Source: Adiantum capillus-veneris
Lineage: Eukaryota; Streptophyta; Polypodiopsida; Polypodiales; Pteridaceae
DNA length: 64,000 bases
Direction of reading: 5' to 3'
NCBI GenBank assembly: GCA_014529385.2
Contig: CM043964.1
Location: forward strand, 132,161,420-132,225,419
Shown: positions 35,081-45,680 of the stretch, piece by piece
How positions within the stretch are numbered: position 1 is the first letter of the stretch
Layout of the letters: each line of letters starts with the position of its first letter
Position numbers and translations under genes: made by a program
Notes under the pieces: model-generated
What the model was told of the DNA's origin: nothing
Databases searched by the model: none
What the model saw: the letters and a program-made list of their open reading frames with translations, nothing else

Positions 35081-35500
35081 CTATTTATCAGTAAATTTTG
35101 TACGAATTGTTCTGTCCACCTTGTCAACAAAGACGATGACATTGACGTTTTGCATCGCAAATTCAAACGAAGAAAGCATTCTCTTAGGAAGTTTCTCACA
35201 TGCAAAATAAACATCAGCAATATTGCATGTAGCAAGCTGTGAAGTGGCTGCTGGCACAGTGTACAAAATGAGACAAACCATGTTGCCAAATCTTAGTAAG
35301 ATACTCTCTAGCTCAGGCAGACAACTAAGTGTAAGCTGTCAAATTAAGCTCAGAGTAATGTGCAACAAGATGAAAGGGAGAAAGAGGGCCTCCAAATAGT
35401 GAGTTTCAAAAAGTACTCACCCAAAGTTATGAATCTTTTCCAAACTCACGCAGATCAATTGAATATCTTCCTCCCTTTGGGATGAAAAAGTCGAGAACGA
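35081..35500 (-). pseudogene. Unrecognised exon-like fragment
   Basis: The minus-strand frame from about 35335 to 35081 reads LTLSCLPELESILLRFGNMV, then SQLATCNIADVYFACEKLPK and MLSSFEFAMQNVNVIVFVDK, ending at a stop. It is preceded by TTTGACAG (acceptor-like, about 35336). About 85 bases upstream is GTGAGT (donor-like, about 35423) after an open stretch (GGRYSIDLREFGKDS in one frame). The composition is protein-like, but the phases across the supposed intron do not clearly join. It may be a host-gene remnant. Family unknown. Confidence 0.3.
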
Positions 35501-35868
35501 CGTAGTTTTGGCAAGAATAGGTGATTCCTTACTTTTATAGAACATGAGCGACATTCCTTTCCAATCATTTTGCTTCAATTATTAAAAAGAGATGCACCTC
35601 GAATAAAACAGGATGAGTTCCCCTAGCTCACCATGTGAAGGCTTGGTTTGCCTCTATTCCTATCATCATTCAAAACTCCTGCTTCAGTAGCAAAAATTAT
35701 TAATGAGGAATATTGTAACTGGCTTGGCACTGACAAGACGGTAAAATCTCAACGTACACGGACAAAATAGAAAGTTTAACACTTGAAGTTCAAACTCAAA
35801 GTAGTCGAGACACGAAGCGGCGGAGTTCCATTTCTGGATGCACTGGCACCAAAGAGAGGCCCCCCTTT
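35501..35868. other. No gene seen
   Basis: AT-rich, nothing recognisable. Confidence 0.5.
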
Positions 35869-36213
35869 CGTTTTTTTTTTTGTATTGATAAGAACATAGT
35901 ACAACTGCTGGCCCCTCAGAGAGCCCCTCACTCTATTTGCCCACACATTAATCTACCAAGGCACATAGGCCCCTTGCTAAAAGGAATCGTTACAAAAAGC
36001 TGCCACTCCAAAGCTATGAAATAGCTACAGCCAGTCACTGCCAAAAATAGGTAGAAAAGCTGCTGCCATGTGGCTTGCTCGGAATTCTGTACACTAAGCA
36101 CGTACGAATAGCCATGCTAGCACTTACGATCCCTCTCTCCCTTTCATTGGGTATGTGCCACATCATCACTTTTGTGACGTACCCCCCCTCTTAAAAGAAG
36201 AGTAATCACCCTT
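35869..36213 (-). mobile_element. Retroelement 3' end with A-tail (probably LINE), minus strand
   Basis: On the minus strand the sequence runs to TACTATGTTCTTATCAATAC followed by about 12 A (the T-run at 35872-35882 on the plus strand), a common form of plant LINE 3' end. At its other side AAGAGGGGGGG at about 36190 (minus) looks like a polypurine tract, so an LTR fragment is an alternative. No coding sequence. Confidence 0.35.
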
Positions 36214-37246
36214 GAGACTGAGAGATAGAGAGAGAAGAGAATACGACACCAGAATGTTGTCAAACCCTCCTCCGAAGGCCCCACTCTCTATGGCGAGAGC
36301 GGTCTACTTATGATTGCACAAATCTCTACAATGCTTGGACTTGCCGACAATGTCGACGACGATGAGGACGACGACGAGATGGGCTGAAATCTGAAAATGC
36401 TAAGGGCTGAAATCTGCAAATCTTTATTTGCTGAATTCTAACTCTATGTCGGTGACGACGATGCAACGACGACGCACTGAAAACGCAGATGCTGTTATCT
36501 GCGTTTTCCGTGCTGAAACTGAGAACTTTGCGGGATCTGACCGTGCGGCGAGGATTTGCTGCGGGAAGGTGAGATCTGTAAGGTTCGGGACTTGTTCTGT
36601 GATGTCTTAGTGCTGAAATCTGAAAACGCTGGTGCTTGTGTTGGTTCCGTTGCGGTAGATCTACAAAACGCTGAAATGCCTGGCTGATGCAAAAACGCTA
36701 GGGCTGAAAATGGTCTGGCTGTGGATAATCTGCTGCTGGGAGTCTTCTGCTTCTTGCTGTCGCCAGGCTGTTGCTAATGCAAAAACGCTGGCTGATCTTG
36801 TCCAAAAACACCAGCCTTATGCTGTGATGCAAAAACGCTGGGCCTCTTGGGGGTTCTGCTGAGAAGTTGCCTGTTGAGCGTGTGCTCCTGTTGCCTCTTC
36901 TGCCAGAAAGTGCTAGCTGTGGTTTGCTTATATATTATCTTAGCAAATTGCCCTACCTAGTTTCCAACAAGTCACTTAAAAATAAGAAGTGAAAATTGGC
37001 TAAAATAGGAAAAATAGGTCTATGCACTGTAAAAATGCCCCTGATGGGTTCTGGTGGAAATCTGATGATCATGCTGTGTGCAACCAGAGGATATGCATCT
37101 AATCTAAGTGTCTGGACATGCACGGTCTGCGAACATACTCACAAAAGTGCCATAACACTTCCTAAGCTAGGTTGACTGAATTGAACTGAACCCATGTCAT
37201 AAAGTAGCTTGTCCACGTACACATAGGGTTAGATGTGCACGTGACA
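36214..37246 (-). repeat. LTR-1 of non-autonomous LTR element (truncated)
   Basis: Matches 39290-40306 over its length. On the minus strand it starts TGTCACGTGCACATC at 37246, right after polypurine AAAAGGAGGGGA. The last 160 or so bases, present in LTR-2 (39128-39289), are missing at 36214. It contains many CTGAAATCTGC-like blocks and 'CAAAAACGCT' repeats. Confidence 0.9.
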
Positions 37247-39127
37247 TCCCCTCCTTTTCAAAGTGAGGTATTGGTACCGAACTGTATGGCGTCGAGGGAG
37301 ATCGCCAATAACATCCGGAATCCTGGAAAGGACTCTTCGCCGGCCCACTATGATGTGTGGGTCGTGCGATACTTGAACTTCATAAAGGTCTGCAACGCTT
37401 GCTTCTTTGGGCCGCGCCGAAAGCGACAGTCTTCTGTGGCTCCTTCAATGCTTCAACTTTGTCTAGAGTCATGCTTCTTTCTTCTTCAAGAATCTCCATG
37501 TCTGAAAATTCTTGAAACCACTTCCAACCCAAAAACATGAACATACCCATTCCATGTAAAGTGAGTGGAGAAAATCTCGTCTTCCTCAAAGATTGTACAT
37601 GCAATGTAGATGAACAAATAGACGGAGTGCCAAACCGTTCACCACACACACGCAAACAATGAGATCGAATCTTGTCTTGCTGATCTAAATCAATTAACTG
37701 TGGCAATTCACAACGGAAATGCCCATGCTTGGTGCTCATACTTTCATGTGCTCTTTCTACAACTGTATCGTGCCAAGGAAGAGACATGGAATGTGACTTT
37801 CTTGAATGCATACTTTTCAGCTTTTCATGAATAATCCGCATACATCCGTGCTCATTCATGAGTGAATCGTGCTCATCGTGCAATATGTCATGCCTAAGAA
37901 AAGGGATCACATAAAGACGATGACTAAAATACAGGAAAGCATCACGAATGGAACACTTGAACAATGCGTGCTGACTAATCATTCGTACACATAATACTTC
38001 CTGTGGGGGTTCTCTAGACCTAGGCTCGAGAGCCAAGATCGGTTCTTCCTGAGGGGGTTCTTTGGACCTAGGCTCGAGAGCCAACATCAGTTCTTCCTGA
38101 TTGATCGAATCTGCAATGAGGTTAGCTTCACTAGAAAAAGTATCAAGTAACACATCATCCTTGTGTACAATCACATCATCTTCCTGTAAATCATCATGCT
38201 TGTGAGAAATCACATCTTGATCATGCTCATCATTATGCTTATCATCATGCTTGTCATTATCATGCAAATCATGTGGGTCATGCTTTGGAGAAGGAGAGAC
38301 TGAGAGAGTCTCCTTTTTCCGAATCTCTTGCATCTGTGCCTGCACTTGAGAAAAGAATCGGAACAAGGCGGCTTTCCTTTTGTTGTGCTCATGCTCTATG
38401 GCTGCCATTCTTTCTTCGTGTTCACCTGTATTTCTGCTTTTCTTTCTGCGGCTTTCCATGCGCGCTTGCTCGTGCTCACGCTCAAAGTCGGCCTTTCTTT
38501 CTGCTTTTCATGCTTCGCGTTCTAACTTCCTGTCCATCATCATCTTGTCGAAAGCCTCCATAGGAGTTAGTGCAATCCTTGGCGTAGATGGGGAAGGGGG
38601 AGGTCTGAAAAACCTCTTGGTGAGGAAAACTCTTCTTCGCTACTCCCATGCTCACCACCTTCATGCGAAGTATCCATTTTGCGTCGGGTGATGACCATCC
38701 ACTGAAGTCTTGGGTTCTTAAGTTCACGAGAAACTTGGGTTCCTGTGGGTCTTGGTTCTTGCGTTTCTTGAGGTTCTTCTTTCGCTTGCAATTTGTGTTA
38801 GAGAAGGATATTCTCTTCACCCGAGTTTTGCTCTTTTCCGCGGGCACACCCCTTGGCGGCCTTGTGCTCACACCAAGGTTGCTTTTTCCCACCTCACATC
38901 GATTGGCCGGCCACTAAGTGCACGGTCCGCTCTCAATGAGTGAAAAGAGGCACAAGAGGAGGCTGGACAAGCCCTTCTTTCTTGGGTTTCCTGTCACTCT
39001 TCAAAAACACGATTAGGAATCGACACGCCCAAGAGGTCTTGGGTTATGTGCGACCGCAACAAGCAAAAAAATTTATTGTGGTTCTTTCCTTGAGTGATAT
39101 AGAACACTGCCAAAGCTCTGATACCAA
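37247..39127 (-). mobile_element. Internal region of non-autonomous LTR element
   Basis: 1.9 kb between LTR-2 and LTR-1, minus orientation. The primer site TTGGTATCAGAGC is at 39115-39127 directly beside LTR-2, and the polypurine tract is at 37247-37258 beside LTR-1. Only one gag-like or unknown ORF and no RT, protease or integrase motifs are present, so it depends on another element. Confidence 0.85.
37380..38459 (-). CDS. Asp/His-rich ORF of non-autonomous LTR element (359 codons, unknown)
   Basis: The open frame starts MESRRKKSRNTGEHEERMAA; the same frame extends upstream past a TGA into DKMMMDRKLEREA and KAERKADFEREHEQAR, so the true start was earlier (about 38890, with one shift). Order of parts: charged coiled coil, a low-complexity stretch dominated by Asp and His (KHDDKHNDEHDQDVISHKHD), a direct repeat (ALEPRSKEPPQE then ALEPRSREPPQE), then a globular-looking half with HGMGMFMFLGWKWFQEFSDM near the end. 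The Asp/His stretch could bind metal (inference). No known family recognised; probably a Gag replacement or captured sequence. Confidence 0.45.
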   Translation of the reverse strand: MESRRKKSRNTGEHEERMAAIEHEHNKRKAALFRFFSQVQAQMQEIRKKETLSVSPSPKHDPHDLHDNDKHDDKHNDEHDQDVISHKHDDLQEDDVIVHKDDVLLDTFSSEANLIADSINQEELMLALEPRSKEPPQEEPILALEPRSREPPQEVLCVRMISQHALFKCSIRDAFLYFSHRLYVIPFLRHDILHDEHDSLMNEHGCMRIIHEKLKSMHSRKSHSMSLPWHDTVVERAHESMSTKHGHFRCELPQLIDLDQQDKIRSHCLRVCGERFGTPSICSSTLHVQSLRKTRFSPLTLHGMGMFMFLGWKWFQEFSDMEILEEERSMTLDKVEALKEPQKTVAFGAAQRSKRCRPL

Positions 39128-40306
39128 TGTAAGGTGCAGCGGAATGAATGTTGAACTTTGCTCAAGATGGGTGCTCCGAATTGTGCTCAAGGGTTCCTGT
39201 TTCTTATGGAAGGGAGAGCCTTCCGTTCCTTTAGTGAGAGAGTGCAATGGACACAAACAAAGTGAATGGACACTGTGAGTGAAGGTACTGAGACTGAGAG
39301 AGAGAGAGAGAAGAGAATACGACACCAGAATGTTGTCAAACCCTCCTCCGAAGGCCCCACTCTCTATGGCGAGAGCGGTCTACTTATGATTGCACAAATC
39401 TCTACAATGCTTGGACCTGCCGACAATGTCGACGACGAGACGGGCTGAAATCTGAAAATGCTAAGGGCTGAAATCTGCAAATCTTTATCTGCTGAATTCT
39501 AACTCTATGTCGGTGACGACGGCGATGACGACGCTGCGTTGAAAACGCAGATGCTGAAATCTGCGTTTTCCAAGCTGAAACTGCGAAATTTGCGGGATCT
39601 GACCATGCAGCGAGGATCTGTTGCGAAAAGGTGAGATCTGTAAGGTTCGGGACTTGTTCTGTGATGTCTAAGTGCTGAAAACTGAAAACGCTGGTGCTTG
39701 TGTTGGTTCCGTCGCGGTAGATCTGCAAAACGCTGAAATGCCTGGCAGATGCAAAAACGCTAGGGCTGAAAATGGTATGGCTGTGGATAATCTGCTAACG
39801 CTGGGAGTATTCTGCTTCTTGCTGTCGCCAGGTTGTTGCTAATGCAAAAACGCTCGTTGATCTGGTCCAAAAATGCCGGCCTTCTGCTGTGATGCAAAAA
39901 GGCTAGGCCTCTTGGGGGTTCTGTTGAGAAGTTTCCTGTTGAGCGTGTGCTCTTGTTGCCTCTTCTGCAAGAAAGTGCTAGCTGTGGTTTGCTTATATAT
40001 TATCTTAGCAAAATTGCCCTACCTAGTTTCCAACAAGTCACTTAAAAATAAGAAGTGAAAATTGGCTAAAATAGGAAAAATAGGTCTATGCACTGTAAAA
40101 ATGTCCCTGATGGGTTCTGATGGAAATTTGATGATCATGCTGTGTGCAACCAGATGATATGCATCTAATCTAAGTGTCTGGACATGCACGGTCTGCGAAC
40201 AGACTCACAAAAGTGCCAGAACACTTCCTAAGCTACTGAATTGAATTGAACCCATGTCATAAAGTAGCTTGTCCACGTACACATAGGGTTAGATGTGCAC
40301 GTGACA
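39128..40306 (-). repeat. LTR-2 of non-autonomous LTR element (full length, 1179 bp)
   Basis: Plus-strand ends TGTAAGGTGCAGCGG and GCACGTGACA, so it is TG...CA bounded. The left edge abuts the primer-binding site. Beyond the right edge comes TCCCCTCCTTTTC, the complement of a polypurine tract, meaning internal DNA of a second copy lies on that side. Confidence 0.9.
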
Positions 40307-40459
40307 TCCCCTCCTTTTCAAAGTGAGGTACTGGTACCGAACTGTATGGCGTCGAGGGAGATCGCCAATAACATCCGGAATCTTGGAAAGGACTCTTCGC
40401 CGGTCGACTCTGATGTGTGGGTCGTGCGATACTTGAACTTCATAAAGGTCTGCAACGCT
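40307..40459 (-). repeat. Second partial copy of the element's 3' internal region
   Basis: Matches 37247-37399 almost base for base and then jumps, at CTGCAACGCT, directly into LTR sequence. The shared GCT at the joint suggests microhomology-mediated deletion. Confidence 0.85.
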
Positions 40460-40794
40460 AGCTGTGGTTTGCTTATATATTATCTTAGCAAAATTGTCCT
40501 ACCTAGTTTCCAACAAAAGTCACTTAAAAATAACAAGTGAAAATTGGCTAAAATAGGAAAAATAGGTCTATGCACTGTAAAAATGTCCCTGATGGGTTTT
40601 GATGGAAATTTGATGATCATGCTGTGTGCAACCAGAGGATATGCATCTAATCTAAGTGTCTGGACATGCACGGTCTGCGAACAGACTCACAAAAGTGCCA
40701 GAACACTTTCTAAGCTAGGCTGACTGAATTGAACTGAACCCATGTCATGAAGTAGCTTGTCCACGTACACATAGGGTTAGATGTGCACGTGACA
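40459..40794 (-). repeat. LTR-3 (336-bp remnant)
   Basis: Matches the TG-proximal (minus-strand 5') part of LTR-2 (39978-40306), ending properly at GTGACA. The adjoining GTCCA would be the target-site base run. Confidence 0.85.
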
Positions 40795-41168
40795 GTCCAA
40801 GCCGATTACAGTATTACCATCTCCTGCTCTTTTACACTGAGTATTGAGCCTGTAAGAGGCTAAAAGCTCAGTTTTCTGCCTGCTGTCATAAAATTACAGC
40901 AGTGAATTTTTGTGTCTTTTTGCACTGAAATGGCCTCTAATCATGCAGGGCTAGAAAAATACATTTTTTCTAACCGATCAAAATAAGGGGAAACTTGAAA
41001 TTTTCCCGGTTTTTAGGTCAAAATTTGAAGCTTTTGCCGGTAATTACACTAAAACTTGTGTAAATTTGCCGGTTTTCTTAAAGGCAAGCTCAAAATCTAA
41101 CCGGGATTTTATACTTTCAGCCGGTTAAAATACATTAGACCCCGGTTTTTTCCTAACACTGCTCTAAT
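40795..41168 (+). other. Leader of copia element C1 (5' LTR lost)
   Basis: AT-rich DNA with several GCCGGTT blocks leading into gag. The leader of the related nested copia is 540 bases long; only 374 remain here, and the primer site and LTR are cut off at LTR-3. Confidence 0.5.
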
Positions 41169-42071
41169 GTGTCTACAAGCAGTGAGTCAAAGTCTCTTCT
41201 TGAAATCAAGAGGTTTGACGGCTCTAGCTTTGACTTGTGGAAAGATAGAATGCAGGGAATCCTATTCCTGAAAGACTAGGAGGATGCACTTTTGGAAGTG
41301 AAACCTATAGCTTTGTCAGACGATGTTTGGGCTAGGCTTAACAAGAAAGAAATTGCTTACATCGAGATGGCTGTGTCTGATGATGTGCTCACGGACATTA
41401 AGCGTCTTGACATTGCTTATGCTATCTGGAAGAAATTGGCAGATACGTATGAGAACACAACTCCTGTGAATCAAGTGCATCTTATGCGGAAACTTGTAAA
41501 CATGGAGTTGCATGAGTCTAAGCCTGCATCTGAACACTTGAGTGCTTTCACAGGTGTCTTGAGTCAATTGCAAGACTCTGGGCAGCCATTTGGTGATAAA
41601 CTAAAGGCTATTTTCTTATTGATGACTTTGCTTGACAGCTGGGAAGCTTTGGTTGTCTCTTTGAGCAACAATGCTGCTTTGACATTTGATGGTGTACGAG
41701 GTTTTATTCTCAATGAAGAAATTAGAAGAAAGATGAGCAGTGAAAGTAGCGGGTCAACGTATAATGTAAGAGGCAGGTCTGAAAAGAAGAATAATGCCAA
41801 CAATAGAGGCAAGAACAAGAGTATGAGCAGGGGTAAGTCCCAGGATGTTACATGCTATCAATGTGGACGCGAAGGGCATAAAAAGCCCGATTGCAGGTAC
41901 TACAAGCAGGAATTTGAAAGAAAGAAACAGCAGGGCAAGAAGAAGAAGGATTCTAATGATGCTAAAATTGATGATCACGACTCTTCTTCCGAGGAAGTTG
42001 CGAAGGCATTTGCTTCGAGTGTTGTCATTGAAGAAGTTGTTGATGCGGATGATGCACTTGTTGTTGACTGA
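41169..42071 (+). pseudogene. Copia C1 gag
   Basis: The frame begins near 41169 (GTG, probably once ATG) with STSSESKSLLEIKRFDGSSF, DLWKDRMQGILFLKD and a TAG at 41277, then is open from 41292: WARLNKKEIAYIEMAVSDDV, YAIWKKLADTYENTTPVNQV, VHLMRKLVNMELHESKPASE. The zinc knuckle CYQCGREGHKKPDC is near 41853, followed by a Lys-rich tail. A TGA at 42069-42071 separates it from the protease in the same frame, so gag and pol were one polyprotein. Confidence 0.85.
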
Positions 42072-42356
42072 TGCCTTCATGATGATAGTGTGGCAATGGC
42101 TAGTGACATGTATATCACAAAACTAGAGGTAACTGATGCATTACTTTCAATACAAGATGGTTTGTCACAATCATGGATAGTAGACAGTGGTGCCTCGTTT
42201 CATGTTACTCCATCTTTGGAGTCTTTTGCTTCATACACTGCAGGTAGTCTGGGTAAAGTTTACCTCGGCAATAACCATGTATGTGAGATTGAGGGTGTTG
42301 GCACTATACACTTGGCGCTTGAAAATGGTCAAGAGCTGATTTTGCATGATGTTAGG
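42072..42356 (+). pseudogene. Copia C1 protease (split by nested copia)
   Basis: Same frame as gag: MASDMYITKLEVTDALL, SQSWIVDSGASFHVTP (catalytic DSGA, about 42182), YLGNNHVCEIEGVGTIHLAL, LILHDV. It is broken in the Arg codon by the LTR at 42357. It resumes at 47658 as RYVPGIKKSLLSI, exactly what copia proteins have next. Confidence 0.9.
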
Positions 42357-42638
42357 TGTGGGGAAGCAGGAGAGAGAGCCCACTTGCTACTCTATGCAAT
42401 GAGAGTGAAGGAGAAGAGGAGAGTGGCGCAGAAGAAGCACACGCAGAGAAAATACGTGAGAGAGAGAGAGAACTCGTAGAAGTTTTTGGGAAAAGTCACG
42501 ATAGATTCATTTTGGGCTTGACCTTTGAGTATATGAGTAAGTGACTAGGGGGCCATTCACACTTGGGCCCCCTCACTTATAAGTCTTTTAACTTATAAGT
42601 TAATAAGTACAAGGCACTTAGGCCTTTATTCCCTAACA
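42357..42638 (-). repeat. 3' LTR of nested copia
   Basis: 282 bp; plus-strand ends TGTGGGGAAGCAGG and TTCCCTAACA. It is followed by ACCTCCCACCT (42639-42649), the complement of the polypurine tract AGGTGGGAGGT. Confidence 0.95.
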
Positions 42639-42717
42639 ACCTCCCACCTAAAGGCAATGTACCTTGGGAGATCAAAGAATCAGCTAACTATGATACATCA
42701 GCTGATCATGCACTTAC

Positions 42718-43475
42718 TCATCCAACACCCATCATCTGACGGCAATATGCAAACCGCTCTGCTGGAAGACTCTTGGTCAAAAGATCTGCAGGATTGTCAT
42801 CTGTGTGCACCTTGACAAGTGTAATGCTCTTGTCATCAAGCACACTCCTGATAAAATGATACTTCACCTCTATGTGCTTTGTCTTGGCATGAAAAACAGG
42901 ATTCCTTGCAAGCATAATAGCACTCTGACTATCACAGTGTAGCACAGGAACCGGTGACTTAATGCCAAGCTCTTCTACCAAACACATGAGCCACAAAGCT
43001 TCTTTGCATGCCTCAGTGGCAGCCACATACTCAGCCTCAGTGGTAGACAAAGCAACACATTTTTGCAGTCTAGAAATCCAAGAAACTGCACCTCCTGTGA
43101 ATGTAAACACATATCCAGAGGTAGACTTCCTGCAATCTGGATGTCCAGCAAAATCTGCATCTGTAAAGCCATGCACAGATGTCTCACTCTTCCCAAAACA
43201 AATGCACAAGTCTTTAGTGCCTTTCAAGTATCTCAAGATACACTTCACTGCTTCCCAATGCTTTTTGCCAGGATTGCTCATGTACCTGCTTACCACTCCC
43301 ACCGCAAATGCAATGTCCGGACGTGTAGCAACCATAGCATACATCAAACTGCCAACGGCTGATGCATAAGGAATCTTGGCCATTTCAGCCCGCATATCAT
43401 CTGTGTTTGGGCAGTCATGTGCAGTTAGTTTTACATATGTAGGCAGCGGAATACCAAGTGCCTTCCCCCATCCGT
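42718..43475 (-). pseudogene. Nested copia RNase H and RT end (frameshifted from pol)
   Basis: After the shift near 43470 (in a G run) this frame gives LGIPLPTYVKLTAHDCPNTD, IPYASAVGSLMYAMVATRPD, GVVSRYMSNPGKKHWEAVKC and RNase H proper: [86 protein letters not shown], ending MMGVG stop at 42718. RNase H removes the RNA template during cDNA synthesis. The acidic residues (Asp in TDAD, Glu in TEAE, Asp in CDSQ) are intact. Confidence 0.92.
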
Positions 43476-45680
43476 ATGAAAACGATGTAGCACCTTATTA
43501 ACATAATCTCGTTGAGATAGATACAGACGCCTGTTGGGTCTATCTCGAGAGATACGCATGCCCAAAATATGATTAGCATCACCAAGATCCTTCATGTCAA
43601 AGCGATTCTTTAAGCTTTGCTGTAATGCATCCAACTCCGTGACATTTTTACCCGCAATAAGCATGTCATCAACATACAAAATCAGCAATAGAAGAGATCC
43701 ATCACTTGCCGTTTTGATATACAAACAGTGATCAGAATTACTTCTTTTGTATCCTTGAGACCTCATGAATGTATCAAACTTGTGATACCATGCACGGGGA
43801 GACTGTTTCAAACCATACAAGCTCTTCAAGAGTCTACATACTTTCTTCTCTTGCCCCTTTGACACAAAACCTTCTGGCTGCATCATATAGATCATCTCAA
43901 GCAAATCGCCATGCAAAAACACTGTTTTGACATCCATTTGCTTTAACTCCATATCTTCAGAAGCAACCAGGCCTAAAACAAGACGTAATGTGGCAAGCTT
44001 TACAACAGGAGAAAAAATCTCATCAAAATCAACACCATGCTTTTGCTTGTACCCTTTAGCAACCAAACGTGCCTTGTACTTAGAAGAAGCATCAGATGTG
44101 ACCTTGGTCTTGTAAACCCATTTACATGGCAGAGCCTTATGCCCTTTAGGCAAATCAACCAAGTTCCATGTATGGTTTTTCTCCAAAGACTGCATTTCCG
44201 AAACCATTGCTTTGAACCATTTCTTATTGTCTTCCCGTTGCATAGCCTCTTTATAGCAAGACGGCTCACCACAATCAATAAGCATGACATAGTCCAAAGA
44301 CGGTTCATATCTATCGGGGGGCCTTGTCACCCGAGTAGACCTACGCACCCAATGATCCATAACAGGTGGATTTTCAGCCTGTAAACCATCAAAAACAGCA
44401 GGCTGTTCAGCCGGTTGCATCGCAACAACGGGCGGTCTAGGAGCATCAACCTGTTCCCCTACCTGTGGTGCATCAATGGCAACTTGTTGGGGCTGATTTT
44501 CAGCAGCTAATGGCTGATTTTCAGCACCATTTTCAGCATGTAAAGGCTGCTGAACATTGGGCCTTCTTGGCTGTCCATATGTAACATCTTCACGAAAAAC
44601 AACCCGGCACACTTCCTCGACCTTTGTGGGCTGTTTGTGCATGCAATTCTCATTGAAGATGACATCATTGCTGCGTATGATTTTCCGTAATGCGAGATCC
44701 CATAATCTATACCCCATTTCACCATCCTCACCATATCCTAGGAAAATGCATTTATGAGACTTTGGTTCTAGTTTGGTGCGCAGTTCACTCCAGATGTGAA
44801 CATAGGCCTCACAACCAAACACTCTTAAATGTGCATATGAGGGTGGCTTGCCAGACCACACCTCCTCAGGCACCTTTCCACCCAAAGCCTTGCTAGGTGA
44901 GCGATTAATCAAGTGAATAGCTGTTTGCACAGCTTCTGCCCAAAAACCATGAGGTAATGCAGCATGTGACAGCATACTCCGAACTTTCTCTTGGATAGTC
45001 CGGTTCAACCTCTCTGCAACTCCATTCTGAGAGGGATTAAAAGGAGCCGTGAGCTCTCTTTTAATACCTTTAGTAGCACAAAAGTCAATAAATGCTTTTG
45101 ATACATACTCCCCCCCATTGTCTGAGCGCAAAGACCTAAGCTTCTTGTCAGTTTGATTCTCAACAAACGCAAGAAACTTCTTGAAAGTATCCAAAACATC
45201 GCTTTTAGCACGTATTGGATACACCCACACCTTCCGTGTAGCATCATCGATAAACGAGACAAAATATTTTTTTCCCCCTAAGGACAACTGTGGCATTTCA
45301 CATACATCGGAATGCACTAAGTCTAACCTGTCAGACTTCAAAGAAAGAGACCTTTTGTGCGGTGTTTGACTGTGCTTACCATAAATACAGTGCTCACAAT
45401 GAGAAAAATCAGCATACCTCAAACACGGCAAATAACCACAACGAGACAGAGTTTCCATTCCTCTTTTACTCATGTGTCCCAACCGGCCATGCCACAAAGA
45501 AACACTTGGCTGCTCGGTTACGGCGACAACATGGTTACGCACACTAGATACATGCAAAGGATACAAAGTGTCCGATTTACAACCCTTGGCTACAATCCGA
45601 GCCCCTTTACAAATTTTCCACTTGCTATCACCAAAAGTGGTGTGATAGCCTGCATCATCTAACTGCCCTGTACTAATCAA
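43431..45680 (-). CDS. Nested copia pol: integrase and reverse transcriptase, 749 codons open
   Basis: Integrase zinc end His64, His69, Cys95, Cys98 (LWHGRLGHMS to CEHCIYGK); catalytic Asp125 (HSDVCEMP), Asp187 (RSDNGGEY) and Glu223 (NGVAERLNRT), the last two 36 apart as in DD35E. C-terminal VFGCEAYVHI, FLGYGEDGEMGYRLWD. RT starts about residue 490 (KNHTWNLVDLPKGHKALPCK), then FDEIFSPVVKLATLRLVLGL, MDVKTVFLHGDL, and catalytic YVDD at about 669. It ends in a frameshift tail (HTDGGRHLVF). Codons before residue 1 belong to protease; a 2-bp insertion near 45697 separates them. Confidence 0.92.
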   Translation of the reverse strand: MISTGQLDDAGYHTTFGDSKWKICKGARIVAKGCKSDTLYPLHVSSVRNHVVAVTEQPSVSLWHGRLGHMSKRGMETLSRCGYLPCLRYADFSHCEHCIYGKHSQTPHKRSLSLKSDRLDLVHSDVCEMPQLSLGGKKYFVSFIDDATRKVWVYPIRAKSDVLDTFKKFLAFVENQTDKKLRSLRSDNGGEYVSKAFIDFCATKGIKRELTAPFNPSQNGVAERLNRTIQEKVRSMLSHAALPHGFWAEAVQTAIHLINRSPSKALGGKVPEEVWSGKPPSYAHLRVFGCEAYVHIWSELRTKLEPKSHKCIFLGYGEDGEMGYRLWDLALRKIIRSNDVIFNENCMHKQPTKVEEVCRVVFREDVTYGQPRRPNVQQPLHAENGAENQPLAAENQPQQVAIDAPQVGEQVDAPRPPVVAMQPAEQPAVFDGLQAENPPVMDHWVRRSTRVTRPPDRYEPSLDYVMLIDCGEPSCYKEAMQREDNKKWFKAMVSEMQSLEKNHTWNLVDLPKGHKALPCKWVYKTKVTSDASSKYKARLVAKGYKQKHGVDFDEIFSPVVKLATLRLVLGLVASEDMELKQMDVKTVFLHGDLLEMIYMMQPEGFVSKGQEKKVCRLLKSLYGLKQSPRAWYHKFDTFMRSQGYKRSNSDHCLYIKTASDGSLLLLILYVDDMLIAGKNVTELDALQQSLKNRFDMKDLGDANHILGMRISRDRPNRRLYLSQRDYVNKVLHRFHTDGGRHLVFRCLHM

